Shown here piece by piece: positions 1 to 7,694 of a DNA stretch of 64,000 bases. The stretch spans positions 3,348,001 through 3,412,000 of the forward strand of contig NZ_CP109178.1 in assembly GCF_036248255.1 (NCBI RefSeq), read 5' to 3'. A program made the position numbers and the translations under genes. The notes beneath the pieces are model-generated. The model saw nothing but the letters and a program-made list of their open reading frames with translations, did not search any database and was not told the origin of the DNA. Origin of the DNA: Streptomyces sp. NBC_01717 (GTDB taxonomy: Bacteria; Actinomycetota; Actinomycetes; Streptomycetales; Streptomycetaceae). Every line of letters begins with the position of its first letter. Positions within the stretch are counted from its first letter, which is position 1.

Positions 1-16
1 CGGTTTCGCCATGCGG

Positions 17-499
17 TCAGCCCGCTGCGCTCTCGGCCTTCCCGGCGCTTTGTCTGCCGTCGAGCGACGGCGGGTCCTCCCTGTTCGCCAACTGCCTTAC
101 GAGGCGTACCAGCTCGCTCGGCTCGAACGGCTTCGCCAGGAACGCGTCGACGCCCGCGGCGACACCGTTGTCAACCTCGTACTGCGTACAGGCGCTGACG
201 ATGGCGACGGGCAGATGTCTGGTCCGCGGATCGGAGCGCAGGCGAGTGGCGGTCTGCAGACCGTCGAGCCGGGGCATGACGACATCGAGGGTGATCACAT
301 CGGGGCAGACCCGATGCACCAGGTCCAGGCACTCGACACCATCGGCCGCGGTCACGACCTCGAAGCCCTCAAGCTCGAGATTGACCCTGATCAACTGCCG
401 GATGACCTTGTTGTCGTCAACAACAAGCACGCGGCCACACGCCCCTGACACACTCCGAGAGTAGGCGGGGCGTAGGGGCTGCGTCCGGGTTTTGCCCAT
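17..499 (-). CDS. Stand-alone response regulator receiver protein
   Basis: Single CheY-like receiver domain with no output domain, so it probably acts by protein contact in the cytoplasm. The acidic pair is in VLVVDDNK, the phosphoacceptor Asp is in ITLDVVMPRLDG, the Ser/Thr switch is in AIVSAC and the conserved Lys is in FLAKPFEP. A short polar tail follows the domain. The start is uncertain: ATG at 499 (about 160 aa) has a weak purine-rich stretch upstream, while GTG at 451 (about 144 aa, beginning just before the domain) has GGAG only one base away. No partner kinase is adjacent; the gene is transcribed away from the tRNA-Arg gene and lies just outside the island. Confidence 0.85.
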   Translation of the reverse strand: MGKTRTQPLRPAYSRSVSGACGRVLVVDDNKVIRQLIRVNLELEGFEVVTAADGVECLDLVHRVCPDVITLDVVMPRLDGLQTATRLRSDPRTRHLPVAIVSACTQYEVDNGVAAGVDAFLAKPFEPSELVRLVRQLANREDPPSLDGRQSAGKAESAAG

Positions 500-610
500 T
501 TCCGGCCCCGGACGGGTGGCGGCCGAGTGGCGCACGGACAGCCCGGCGGACGATACGGCGGGGGCCTGGCGGCCGACGTGACGCGGACGGTGACCGCGTG
601 GAAATACCTG

Positions 611-641
611 TTCACAGACACCTCGCGGAAGCTGGTAGTGT
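611..641 (+). promoter_or_regulatory. Possible promoter of tRNA-Arg
   Basis: TTCACA (611-616) and TAGTGT (636-641) resemble -35 and -10 boxes, 19 bp apart, about 30 bp before the mature tRNA 5' end. The spacing is longer than ideal, so this is a weak call. Confidence 0.35.
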
Positions 642-671
642 TTCACCCGTCGCAGAGCAACACAGCGACAC

Positions 672-743
672 GCCCCCGTAGCTCAGGGGATAGAGCATCG
701 GCCTCCGGAGCCGGGTGCGCAGGTTCGAATCCTGCCGGGGGCA
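672..743 (+). tRNA. tRNA-Arg (anticodon CCG)
   Basis: A complete 72-nt cloverleaf can be drawn: acceptor GCCCCCG/CGGGGGC, D-stem GCTC/GAGC, anticodon stem TCGGC/GCCGG with loop CTCCGGA (anticodon CCG), 4-nt variable region, T-stem GCAGG/CCTGC with loop TTCGAAT, discriminator A. CCA is not encoded. Its 3' part is the crossover site of the integrative-element scars that follow. Confidence 0.97.
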
Positions 744-744
744 C
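702..744 (+). repeat. Attachment site in tRNA-Arg (att copy 1)
   Basis: This 43-bp segment covers the anticodon loop, variable region, T-arm and acceptor end of the tRNA plus one base. It is repeated without mismatch at 7317-7359 and, diverged, at 8358-8405. Use of a tRNA 3' half is the usual crossover site of actinomycete tyrosine integrases. The copy here restores the complete tRNA, as expected for the site next to the intact gene. Confidence 0.9.
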
Positions 745-798
745 TTCCGCCGGACCAGCGCGATCAAGCCGCTGAACAGGCGAAGTGCCAGACTTCAA

Positions 799-834
799 GA
801 GCCGGACCCAGTCTCACTGGGTCCGGCTCTTTGT
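799..834 (+). terminator. Rho-independent terminator after tRNA-Arg
   Basis: A perfect 14-bp stem (799-812 with 816-829), a 3-nt CTC loop and a following TTTGT run. A decayed copy of the same hairpin stands at 7414-7443 after the second att copy. Confidence 0.85.
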
Positions 835-892
835 CGTTGTCCGCCACTGATCGCGAGTGAGTGGCGAGTGGGTTTTCATGACCGCCGAGCGC

Positions 893-1085
893 TCACTGGC
901 CGGTCCCCTCACCCCACCCCATGGACTTCTCGATCGTGGTGCGAACGGCCTGGCCTCCTGCCGCACCCGCCAGTAGCTGGTGGAGCCGAGGACTCCCCCA
1001 CGCTCGTTGGCAAAGAGCCGACCGTCCTCGGCCGTGCCGAGCTGGAACAGGTCATCGAGCCCCCGACCACCCTCGTGGTCATCCA
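893..1085 (-). pseudogene. Integrase remnant A (tyrosine recombinase 3' end)
   Basis: On the minus strand the segment reads TAEDGRLFANERGGVLGSTS followed by YWRVRQEARPF, which matches the better preserved remnant B at 3592-4227 almost residue for residue. It then skips most of the catalytic part and resumes, out of frame, with IEKSMGWG near the stop. The HxxR and Tyr boxes are gone, so it cannot be active. The DNA just beyond its 3' end (about 827-880) carries the CACTGATCGCGAGTGAG block shared by all three remnants. It lies directly after the tRNA and its terminator, where an integrase gene sits in pSAM2-like elements. Confidence 0.75.
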
Positions 1086-1237
1086 GCGGCCGGCCGACTC
1101 ATCGTTCTACCGGAGCTGCTACCCGCTACCAGTGCCTAAGCGAAGGGGAGAAATCCTCGTCTGCGTTGTCAGACATCTCTGTTAGCTTCATGCGGCTCGT
1201 GTGATCCACGAGCTCAAGCACTTACAGGGGTGGGACA

Positions 1238-3388
1238 TTGACCAGGTTCGGAAAGACGGTCAGATACAGACGGATGGTGGTGGGGAGCTGCGCGGCGGCG
1301 CTGCTCGCCACGTCTGCCGGTACGGCGTATGCGGTGGACAACCTGCCGCCGAAGCAGCCGCTGATCCAGGACCTCCAGTCGGAGGGCAAAGCCTGCGCCA
1401 CCGGCGACGACACGCCATACGTCCCGGGTTCACCCAGGCTCAGTGCCATGCTGTACGACCCGGAGGAGGACAACCAGCCCTCCGAATCCAGCCCGGTCAA
1501 GGGCGAGTTCGAAGCCTGGTGGACGGACGCAGCAGGAGTTGAGCAGCGTCGTACCTACACCACCATCACCTTGTCGTCGGGGGCGCGCTTCTACTGGACG
1601 ATGCCGGGCGACATCCCGGCGAACACGGTCGTGTCCTGGCACGTCCGCGCGAACGACGGCGAGGCGACCTCCGCATGGAGCGACGAGGGCGACGGCTCGG
1701 TCTGTTCCTTCGTGTACGACGACGTGAATCCTGAGAAGGCGACGATCAGCTCCCCCGAATACCCGAATCCGGAGGACGTGTTCTGGGTGGACGGGGTGGG
1801 CGTCTACGGCCACTTCACCATGGACTCGCCCTCGGACGACGTGGTGGCGTACACGTACGGCTTCCTGGGCGGCCCGTACGGGACCGTCTCCGCCGAGCGG
1901 CCGGGCGCAGCTGTGACCGTTCCGTACCTGCCGCTCACTGCAGGTCCCAAGCAGTTGACGGTCCGCGCGCTCGACCGGGCGGGCCGAAGCAGCGGTAGTT
2001 CGTCGTACGACTTCAACGTGCAGAACGGGCGTGCCCCTGTCGCCCGCTGGAAGCTGGACGACCCGGCGGGCTCCCGCACGGCCTCTGCCGAGACGGGCAC
2101 CGTCGCCCGTGCCGGCACTGGCGTGACCTTCGGCGGCCCGGCGCCTGCGGGCACCGGAACCACCGCCACAGTCGGCCTCGACGGCAGCGGCCACGGCTTC
2201 CTCACCACGGACGCCCCGGCCACCGACATCCGCAAGACCTTCGCCGTCAGCGCCTGGGCGCGGCCCGCCGAAACCGGCCGGAACATGACCGTCGCCAGCC
2301 AGGACGCGGACGGGCAACCCGGCTTCGGCCTCGGGCTGCGCAGCCAGGACCCCGGCCCTGTCTGGTCGTTCGCGATCGGGGGCGCACGGGTGTCCGGTGG
2401 TACGCCCGAGACCGGCGAGTGGGCCCACCTGCTGGGGCTTTACGACGCGGAGACAGGTCGCGCGCAGTTGTACGTCAACGGCCAGGAGGTCGGCACCGCG
2501 GCAGAGGCGACTCCCGCCGAGACGGCCGGCGCGTTCCAGATCGGACGCGCCCGTGGGACTACCGGCTACCGCGACCGGTGGCACGGTGACATCGGCGACG
2601 TACGGGTCCACGACCGGGTCGTGGTACCGGGCGAGGTATCCGAACTGGCACTGCGCAAGCCGAAGCTGCTCGGTCACTGGTCGATGGACGACGCGACGGA
2701 CGGCGCGAGTCCCGAGCAGTCGGACCGCGCGCCGCTGCGGCTCGGCACGGGAGCCTCGATCTACCGGGGCTCCGACAACTCCTGCATCCCGGAGATCGAC
2801 CCCGACTGCACCTACGTGCCGCCGCCGCTCGTCGGCGACGGGCATCTGCGCCTGGACGGCGAGACCGGGTACGCCGCTGCCGACGGGCCGGTCGTGGACA
2901 CCGGCGACAGCTTCACCCTCGGCATCGTCGTGCGCCTCGCGGACTCCGTGCCGGCCCACCCGATGACCGTGCTCTCGCAGGCCGGCGAGCACACCGACGC
3001 GTTCAAGGTGCGCTACGAGCCGTCCACGCACACCTGGCAACTCGTGATGCCGGAGAAGGACGAGGTCGGATCTCCCGAGAAGGTGGTGTCCCGGATCGCG
3101 GGCGCGGACGGCGGCGAGGGCCAGGGTCATCGTCTCGCCGTGATCTACGACGACGGGACCGACACGATCAAGCTCTACCTCGACGGCTACACCAACGCTG
3201 AAGCGACCGCGCGCCTCCCCAACGGCTGGCACAGCACCGGTGACCTCCAGATCGGCCGGGCCAAAGCCGGTGACGGATGGGTCGAGTACCTCCAAGGCGA
3301 TGTGGACGAAGTGCAGGCCTACTCCGGTGCGCTGCGGGACAGGGACGTATCCAGCCTGGGCTGGGGTACGAATCCCTGCCTGTGCTGA
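1238..3388 (+). CDS. Secreted protein with two LamG (concanavalin A-like) domains
   Basis: 716 aa. A TTG start at 1238 is chosen because AGGGGTGGG stands just upstream; ATG at 1274 is an internal alternative. Residues 1-32 form a signal peptide (basic start, hydrophobic core, AYA cleavage motif). The next 230 residues look like Ig/fibronectin-like beta modules. Two LamG jellyroll units follow, at about 265-470 and 475-710, each opening with a W-K/S-x-D/M-D-D motif (ARWKLDDP, GHWSMDD) and ending with the IGRA motif. The protein ends in CLC. LamG domains bind glycans or proteins; no catalytic motif is visible. Larger actinobacterial relatives often carry further domains. It is cargo of the island and has its own terminator. 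Confidence 0.85.
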   Translation: MTRFGKTVRYRRMVVGSCAAALLATSAGTAYAVDNLPPKQPLIQDLQSEGKACATGDDTPYVPGSPRLSAMLYDPEEDNQPSESSPVKGEFEAWWTDAAGVEQRRTYTTITLSSGARFYWTMPGDIPANTVVSWHVRANDGEATSAWSDEGDGSVCSFVYDDVNPEKATISSPEYPNPEDVFWVDGVGVYGHFTMDSPSDDVVAYTYGFLGGPYGTVSAERPGAAVTVPYLPLTAGPKQLTVRALDRAGRSSGSSSYDFNVQNGRAPVARWKLDDPAGSRTASAETGTVARAGTGVTFGGPAPAGTGTTATVGLDGSGHGFLTTDAPATDIRKTFAVSAWARPAETGRNMTVASQDADGQPGFGLGLRSQDPGPVWSFAIGGARVSGGTPETGEWAHLLGLYDAETGRAQLYVNGQEVGTAAEATPAETAGAFQIGRARGTTGYRDRWHGDIGDVRVHDRVVVPGEVSELALRKPKLLGHWSMDDATDGASPEQSDRAPLRLGTGASIYRGSDNSCIPEIDPDCTYVPPPLVGDGHLRLDGETGYAAADGPVVDTGDSFTLGIVVRLADSVPAHPMTVLSQAGEHTDAFKVRYEPSTHTWQLVMPEKDEVGSPEKVVSRIAGADGGEGQGHRLAVIYDDGTDTIKLYLDGYTNAEATARLPNGWHSTGDLQIGRAKAGDGWVEYLQGDVDEVQAYSGALRDRDVSSLGWGTNPCLC

Positions 3389-3412
3389 TCCGTCCGTTCT
3401 GATCCGTCCGTT
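3385..3412 (+). repeat. Tandem duplication of 14 bp
   Basis: CTGATCCGTCCGTT occurs twice in direct succession, and the first copy includes the stop codon of the LamG gene. The next bases (CTGAATCC) start a partial third unit. It looks like a slippage product; no function is suggested. Confidence 0.8.
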
Positions 3413-3460
3413 CTGAATCCAGAGGTCGGAGCCCCGACGGCCCGACAGCTTGCGCGCGGA

Positions 3461-3503
3461 AACGACGATGGACCCGGACGGTGTGTCCGGGTCCATCGTC
3501 GTT
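3461..3503 (+). terminator. Terminator of the LamG gene
   Basis: A perfect 19-bp stem (3461-3479 with 3485-3503) with a 5-nt loop. There is no T-run, which is common for Streptomyces terminators. The conserved integrase-flank segment CTTTGTCGTTGT begins about 10 bp further on. Confidence 0.8.
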
Positions 3504-3591
3504 GCAGCTCAGCCTTTGTCGTTGTGTGTCACTGATCGCGAGTGAGTGGCGAATCAATTTTCACGCGTGGTCACAGCTCACTCCCAGTTCC

Positions 3592-4227
3592 CTAGCCCCA
3601 CCCCATGGCTTGCTCGATCTTCCGGTTGTTCAGCACCTCGTGTCCGTCGATGCAGCCCGCGTACCGGCGGTGCACCACCTCCGGCGAGTTCCCGGCGCGG
3701 CGGGACACCTCCGCGACAGGGACGCCCGCGTTCAGCCAGTTCGTGATGCAGATGTGCCGCAGGTCGTAGGGCCGGTGGGCGAGCGAGGAATCGGTCTTGT
3801 CCGGCGGCAGCGCGTAGGGACGGGCTTCCTGCCATACCCGCCAGTAGCTGGTGGAGCCGAGGACTCCCCCACGCTCGTTGGCGAAGAGCCGACCATCCTT
3901 GGCCGTGCCGAACTCTTCGATGTGGGCGCGAAGCATGGCGACCAGCACGGGCGGGATCGGCACGGGGCGGTCGGTGTTCGCCTCGCGTGATTTAAGGCCA
4001 CGCCGGTCGTGCCGGAGACCGGAGTCCGTCCACTTCGTTCCGACCACCGGGCGTGTCTCGCGAAGAGTCAGGGTGCCCCACCCCTTTTCGGGGAGGTAGC
4101 AGTCCTTCTTCCGAAGCCCTACCGCTTCGGCCGGCCGAAGCGCGGCGTAGAGCTGGACAGCGAAGAATCCGACCAACCTACGGCCGCGATTGCGGTGAAC
4201 GCTCCCCATGAAGTTCCCCCGCTGAGC
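3592..4227 (-). pseudogene. Integrase remnant B (tyrosine recombinase, C-terminal half)
   Basis: About 210 residues of a phage-type integrase catalytic domain. Visible boxes are the first Arg in AALRPAEAVGLRKKD, the HxxR-type box in YDLRHICITNWLNAG, and the distal box RAGNSPEVVHRRYAG with the likely nucleophile Tyr. The gene ends IEQAMGWG. The reading frame is intact up to 4227, where the IS3 element begins; the N-terminal half (arm- and core-binding domains) is not found on the far side of the IS. It is the best preserved of three integrase remnants on this strand and cannot be functional as it stands. Confidence 0.85.
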
Positions 4228-4296
4228 TGGACAGCCTGATACTGGGACGGAAGGTCCCGGAGAAAGCAGTTCCAGGTAGTGAGCAAGAAGAGCAAC

Positions 4297-4584
4297 ATGA
4301 GTAAGCGGTACACGGCCGAGTTCAAGCGCGACGCGGTCGCGTTGGTGCACTCGTCAGAGAAGACGGTCACCGAGGTTGCCCGGGAGATCGGCGTCAGCGC
4401 CGAGGGACTGCGCAACTGGGTAAAGCAGGACCAGGCCGACCGCGGGCATGGGCCTGCGGGCGCCCTGACCAGCGACGAGAAAGAAGAGCTGAGGCGTCTG
4501 CGGCGGGAGAACCGGGAACAGCAGCAGACCATCGAGGTCCTGAAAAAAGCCGCGGCCTTCTTCGCGCGGGAGTCGACGAAATAG
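4297..4584 (+). CDS. IS3-family transposase OrfA
   Basis: 95 aa. A helix-turn-helix of the transposase_8 type (YTAEFKRDAVALV, then VTEVAREIGVSAEGLRNWV) is followed by a leucine-zipper-like coiled coil (LRRLRRENREQQQTIEVLKK). It binds the IS ends and, by a -1 frameshift, provides the N-terminus of the OrfAB transposase. The slip-prone run A6G lies at 4543-4549, and the -1 frame is open from there into orfB. AAGAAGAG precedes the ATG; GTG at 4279 is an alternative start. Confidence 0.85.
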   Translation: MSKRYTAEFKRDAVALVHSSEKTVTEVAREIGVSAEGLRNWVKQDQADRGHGPAGALTSDEKEELRRLRRENREQQQTIEVLKKAAAFFARESTK

Positions 4585-4586
4585 CC

Positions 4587-5494
4587 GTGCGCTACGCGTT
4601 CATCGATGCGGAGAAGGCTACCGAGCACAACCCGGACGGCCACGGCGTCAGCCTGATGTGCAAGGTCTTGGGGGTGTCCCGCTCCGGCTACTACGCCTGG
4701 TGTGCCGCACGCCCGGCCGCCAAGGCGAGAGCGGGTGAGGAGACCGAGCTGGTCACGCAGATCCGGCAGCTCCACACGCAGTCCCGCCGTGCCTACGGCT
4801 CCCCGAGGATCACGGCCGCATTGCGTCGCGGGAGGGACGGCGGATCAACCGGAAGAGGGTCGAGCGGCTGATGCGCGAGCACGACATCCGAGGCATCACC
4901 CGCCGCAAACGCCGCAGCCTGACCCGCCCGGACAAGAAAGCGGCCTTCTCCCCCGACCTGATCGGACGGGATTTCACCGCCGTCGAGCCCGGCACCAAAC
5001 TGGTCTCCGACATCACCTATCTGCCCACTCTGGCCGGCTGGTGGTATCTCGCCACCGTCATCGACCTGGCCACTCGCGAGGTGATCGGCTATGCGATGGC
5101 CGGCCACCACCGCGCCGAGCTGGTCGTCGACGCGCTGAAAATGGCCGCCGGCCGCGGGCTGCTCAGGCAGGGCTGCATCGCACACTCGGACCGCGGATCC
5201 GAGTACAGCTCTCGCGAATACCGCAGCCAGATACGGCAGTTGAACCTGCGGCAGAGCATGGGCAGAACAGGCTCCTGTTACGATAACGCCGCAGCCGAGA
5301 GCTTCTTCGGGCTGCTCAAAGCGGAGATCGGGACCATTGTCTGGAAGTCCCACGAGGCTGCCCGAGCCGACGTCTTCCGCTTCATCGAGGTCGAGTACAA
5401 CCGCACCCGTCTGCGCAAGCACCCTGTCTACGGGTTCGTCACTCCGCTCGAAACAAGGGCACTGACGACACGAGGTCTCGCCCCCGCAGCGTAA
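4587..5494 (+). pseudogene. IS3-family transposase OrfB, frameshifted
   Basis: The first part (4587 to about 4825) encodes the HTH_21-like region (KVLGVSRSGYYAW, AYGSPRITAALRR). The rest continues in another frame from about 4830 as the DDE integrase core: SDITYLPTLAGWWYLATVID with the first Asp, IAHSDRGSEYSS with the second, and SCYDNAAAESFFGLLKAEI with the Glu. The frame changes at a GGGAGGG stretch near 4823-4832, where two extra G or one missing base would explain it. All three acidic residues remain, but no single reading frame spans the protein. Confidence 0.85.
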
Positions 5495-5501
5495 GCACCC
5501 G

Positions 5502-5654
5502 CTGTCCACGATCAAGCTCCGCTACGTCGTCGAGCAGACCTTCACCCTGCTCCACCAGTTCAAACGACTCGCCGTCCGCTGGGAACGCCGCACCGAACTC
5601 CACGACGCCTTCGTCTCCCTCGCCTGCAGCCTCATCTGCTGGCGCCGGCTCTAA
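5502..5654 (+). pseudogene. 3' fragment of an IS5-family transposase
   Basis: Fifty codons read LRYVVEQTFTLLHQFKRLAV then RWERRTELHDAFVSLACSLI and end CWRRL-stop. This is the C-terminal helix region with the catalytic Glu (VVEQTF) of IS5/DDE_Tnp_1-type transposases. The rest of the element is missing; it is cut exactly at the IS3 right end, so the IS3 element or a deletion removed it. Confidence 0.8.
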
Positions 5655-5869
5655 GGATTGTCGTACTGGTGATACCTGCGTACGTGAATGCGAGCACGGC
5701 CCTCAAGGCCTCTCCGGCGGGTTGCGGCACCGGCCATCCGTCCCTGCGTCGCCGGTGGCCTACTCCCGGCAGGTGTCACTCGAATGGAGTAACCAAACGC
5801 GCCACCCACATGGGTGAAGATCAAGCTGAGTAGTGCCCCAACCGAGGCAATCCGTGAAAGGGAAACCAC
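5655..5869. other. Non-coding stretch
   Basis: No gene, RNA or convincing repeat is seen. The last 30 bases carry the ribosome binding site of the next gene. Confidence 0.6.
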
Positions 5870-6085
5870 ATGCGCATTCGACGAACTCTCGCCGCCGTCA
5901 TCGCCACGGCAGCCCTCGCCGGACTCGGCCTCACAGGTGCCGCCACCGCCACGGCCGCCACCCACAACGCCACCGCCACCGCCCACACCGAAAGCCTCAC
6001 CCCGGGTGAGTGCGTGGACGGCGGCGGAAAGGTGGTCGGGATGAAGTGCGTCGGCGGTACGGGCGACGGGCAGATGGTCGACTAA
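5870..6085 (+). CDS. Small secreted peptide, unknown function
   Basis: 71 aa. A clear Sec signal peptide (MRIRRT, hydrophobic AVIATAALAGLGLTG, cleavage near ATA-ATH) is followed by a Thr/Ala-rich spacer and a compact tail, SLTPGECVDGGGKVVGMKCV, then GGTGDGQMVD. The tail has two Cys that could form one disulfide, as in many small Streptomyces exported proteins. GAAAGGGAAACC gives a good ribosome binding site 5 bp before the ATG, and a terminator follows at 6096. It has no visible modification enzyme or immunity gene beside it, so a bacteriocin role cannot be claimed. Confidence 0.75.
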   Translation: MRIRRTLAAVIATAALAGLGLTGAATATAATHNATATAHTESLTPGECVDGGGKVVGMKCVGGTGDGQMVD

Positions 6086-6095
6086 CGCCCACTGG

Positions 6096-6124
6096 GCGCC
6101 CCGCAGCCACGCGCCGCGGGGCGC
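6096..6124 (+). terminator. Terminator of the small secreted peptide gene
   Basis: A 9-bp perfect stem GCGCCCCGC/GCGGGGCGC with an 11-nt loop, 10 bp after the stop codon. Confidence 0.7.
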
Positions 6125-6308
6125 TCCCGCGCGAGCATGCTGCAACATCACGTTTACACCGAGATACGTACGCCACTAAGGGCGTGGCAACTGCGACGCA
6201 CAACCGCGAACAACCGTGGACGTCAGCGGGCCATCAGCGCAGGTGACAGGTACAGCAGCCCAAGGACAGAGAGCGTCCCGAGTTGCTTCGGGAGGAAGAG
6301 GTCGTGAG

Positions 6309-7067
6309 CTAAGGGCCGTCGCGCTCGATCAGCGAGCCGTCAGAGCCCAAGCTGAATTCCCGTGGCGGACCCATGGCTTCCACGGCCCTTTGCAGCTCCA
6401 CTTCCTGCTCTGCGGGGTCGGGGCCGTGCAGATATCGCACCTGGAAGCCGTGCAGTCGGATGTTGTCTGCGTCAACGTCGTCCGGCTGGGGGCGGCCCTC
6501 CTGGATGAAGCCGCAGAGAGCTCGCAGTGCGTCTTCGCCCAGTTCTAGGGGGTGGAACGGCAGCGGGTACGGCTCTTCGTCCTCGTCCGGCCAGGGGATG
6601 ACGTCGGCTGGACGGTCTCCGGCCCAGTGGGGCAGTTCAAAGGGGAGTGGTTCGCCGATGTTCTCGATGATGCCGCTGTCCGGGGACAGGCTCAGGGAGC
6701 GGACAAGCTGGCCGTCTTCCCACACAGCAAACGCAAGCCAGTCGACGACGCTGTGCATGGCGTGCAGGATGAGCCGTCGGTCGGCGCTTGCCGCCACTAG
6801 GTGCTCCGGGAGTTGGGAGGGGGCGTCGATCATCACGCTCTGATCACCGATGACCTCAACGCCCGGCCAGCTGGCCGCGTACGCAGTGCCCTTTGGGGGG
6901 TACACACCGTCCCAGAGATTCGAGCCGTCGCACTCCTCGATCTCCCAGCCGGGATAAAGCCGCCGCATCATGGTGGCCGTCCGATCAAGGTCTGACGTAC
7001 CCACGCGTCGCAGCAGCTCCGGCACGTCACCGTCGGCCTACACCAGCAGTCCCGTCTTGGCGCCCAA
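6309..7067 (-). pseudogene. DUF6928-type protein gene with in-frame amber codon
   Basis: The protein resembles the Streptomyces DUF6928 family: conserved blocks are WDGVYPPKGTAYAASWPGVE, HSVVDWLAFAVWEDG, LVRSLSLSPDSGIIENIGEP and PLPFHPLELGEDALRAL. The family usually begins M-G-A-K-T. Here that motif is encoded from a TTG at 7067 (TTG GGC GCC AAG ACG) behind AGGAGGGG, but the tenth codon (7038-7040) is TAG, where a Tyr codon would fit (LLV-stop-ADGDVPELL). Translation could restart at GTG 7025 and give 238 aa without the N-terminal strand. Function of the family is unknown. It lies inside the tRNA-bounded island. Confidence 0.75.
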
Positions 7068-7316
7068 AGCCCCTCCTCAGACCGTTGCCCTTGTGGCGAA
7101 CGCACCATAGCCGCACGCACCGACAACGGACGTCCGCTCAGCCCGCGTGCCCGGCTGGGCCGTCCCTGGGCAGTCCGAGGCCCCCGAGGCCACTCAACGA
7201 CGACCGAGGATTTCCTGCGTGCCGCCGAGTGAGTGGCGAGTGAGTACGCATCCGGTCTGATCTCGGTTGGACGTTCTCCCAGCTCAGGCGGCCAGTCGGG
7301 GCAAATAGGCGCATGC

Positions 7317-7359
7317 CCTCCGGAGCCGGGTGCGCAGGTTCGAATCCTGCCGGGGGCAC
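7317..7359 (+). repeat. Attachment site copy 2 (tRNA-Arg 3' duplicate)
   Basis: Identical over 43 bp to 702-744. Only the 3' half of the tRNA is present, so it is not a tRNA gene. The flank after it (7360-7650) is a diverged copy of the flank after the true tRNA, including the terminator hairpin and an integrase remnant. Confidence 0.93.
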
Positions 7360-7413
7360 CGCATTCCGGACAGCGTGATCAAGCCGCTGACCAAATGAAG
7401 TGCCAAGTACAGA

Positions 7414-7443
7414 GGGTCGGAACCAGTCTCACTGGTCCGGCCC
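7414..7443 (+). terminator. Decayed copy of the tRNA-Arg terminator
   Basis: GGGTCGGAACCAGT, CTC, ACTGGTCCGGCCC, then TTTGTC: the same loop and stem core as 799-829 with a few mismatches. It marks the duplicated flank rather than a gene end. Confidence 0.65.
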
Positions 7444-7505
7444 TTTGTCGTTGTGCGTCACTGATCGCGAGTGAGCGGCCAGTGGGCTTTCAGGGGTGGT
7501 CGCAG

Positions 7506-7650
7506 CTCACTCGCCTGTCTCCTCGCCCGGGCCCACGGACTGCTCGATCTTCTTGTCCGGCGGCAGCGCGCAGGGACGGCCGCCGGTAGCTCGTGGAGCC
7601 GAGCACTCCCCACGCTCGTCGGCGAAGAGCAGAGCTCGCACGTCTTCGCC
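7506..7650 (-). pseudogene. Integrase remnant C
   Basis: Minus-strand pieces LFADERGE, CALPPDKKIEQSVGPGEE and a stop near 7508 correspond to LFANERGG, YALPPDKTDSS and KIEQAMGWG of remnant B. They are joined by deletions and frame changes. The flank (7441-7485) again contains CACTGATCGCGAGTGAG. It is the most decayed of the three remnants. Confidence 0.7.
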
Positions 7651-7694
7651 TACTTGCCAGGACGCCGACGGATCGAGGGCGGCTTCGCTCGACT

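Larger units (their letters stand above)
4228..5508 (+). mobile_element. IS3-family insertion sequence
   Basis: Short terminal inverted repeats TGGACAGC (4228-4235) and GCTGTCCA (5501-5508) bound a 1.28-kb unit with the orfA/orfB arrangement of the IS3 family and TG...CA ends. No 3-bp target duplication is visible (AGC left, CGA right), so one end may have been lost or rearranged. It interrupts integrase remnant B on the left and abuts an IS5-family fragment on the right. orfB is frameshifted, so the copy is probably dead. Confidence 0.75.

Noticed and set aside
1430..3496. 688-codon frame antisense to the LamG gene
   Set aside because: The sense strand has signal peptide, two LamG domains and a terminator; the antisense frame has none.
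4151..4161. Second copy of the IS-end sequence (AGCTGGACAGC) 74 bp left of the IS3 end
   Set aside because: It is read as VGFFAVQLYAAL inside an unbroken integrase frame that continues to 4227, so it is not the IS boundary.
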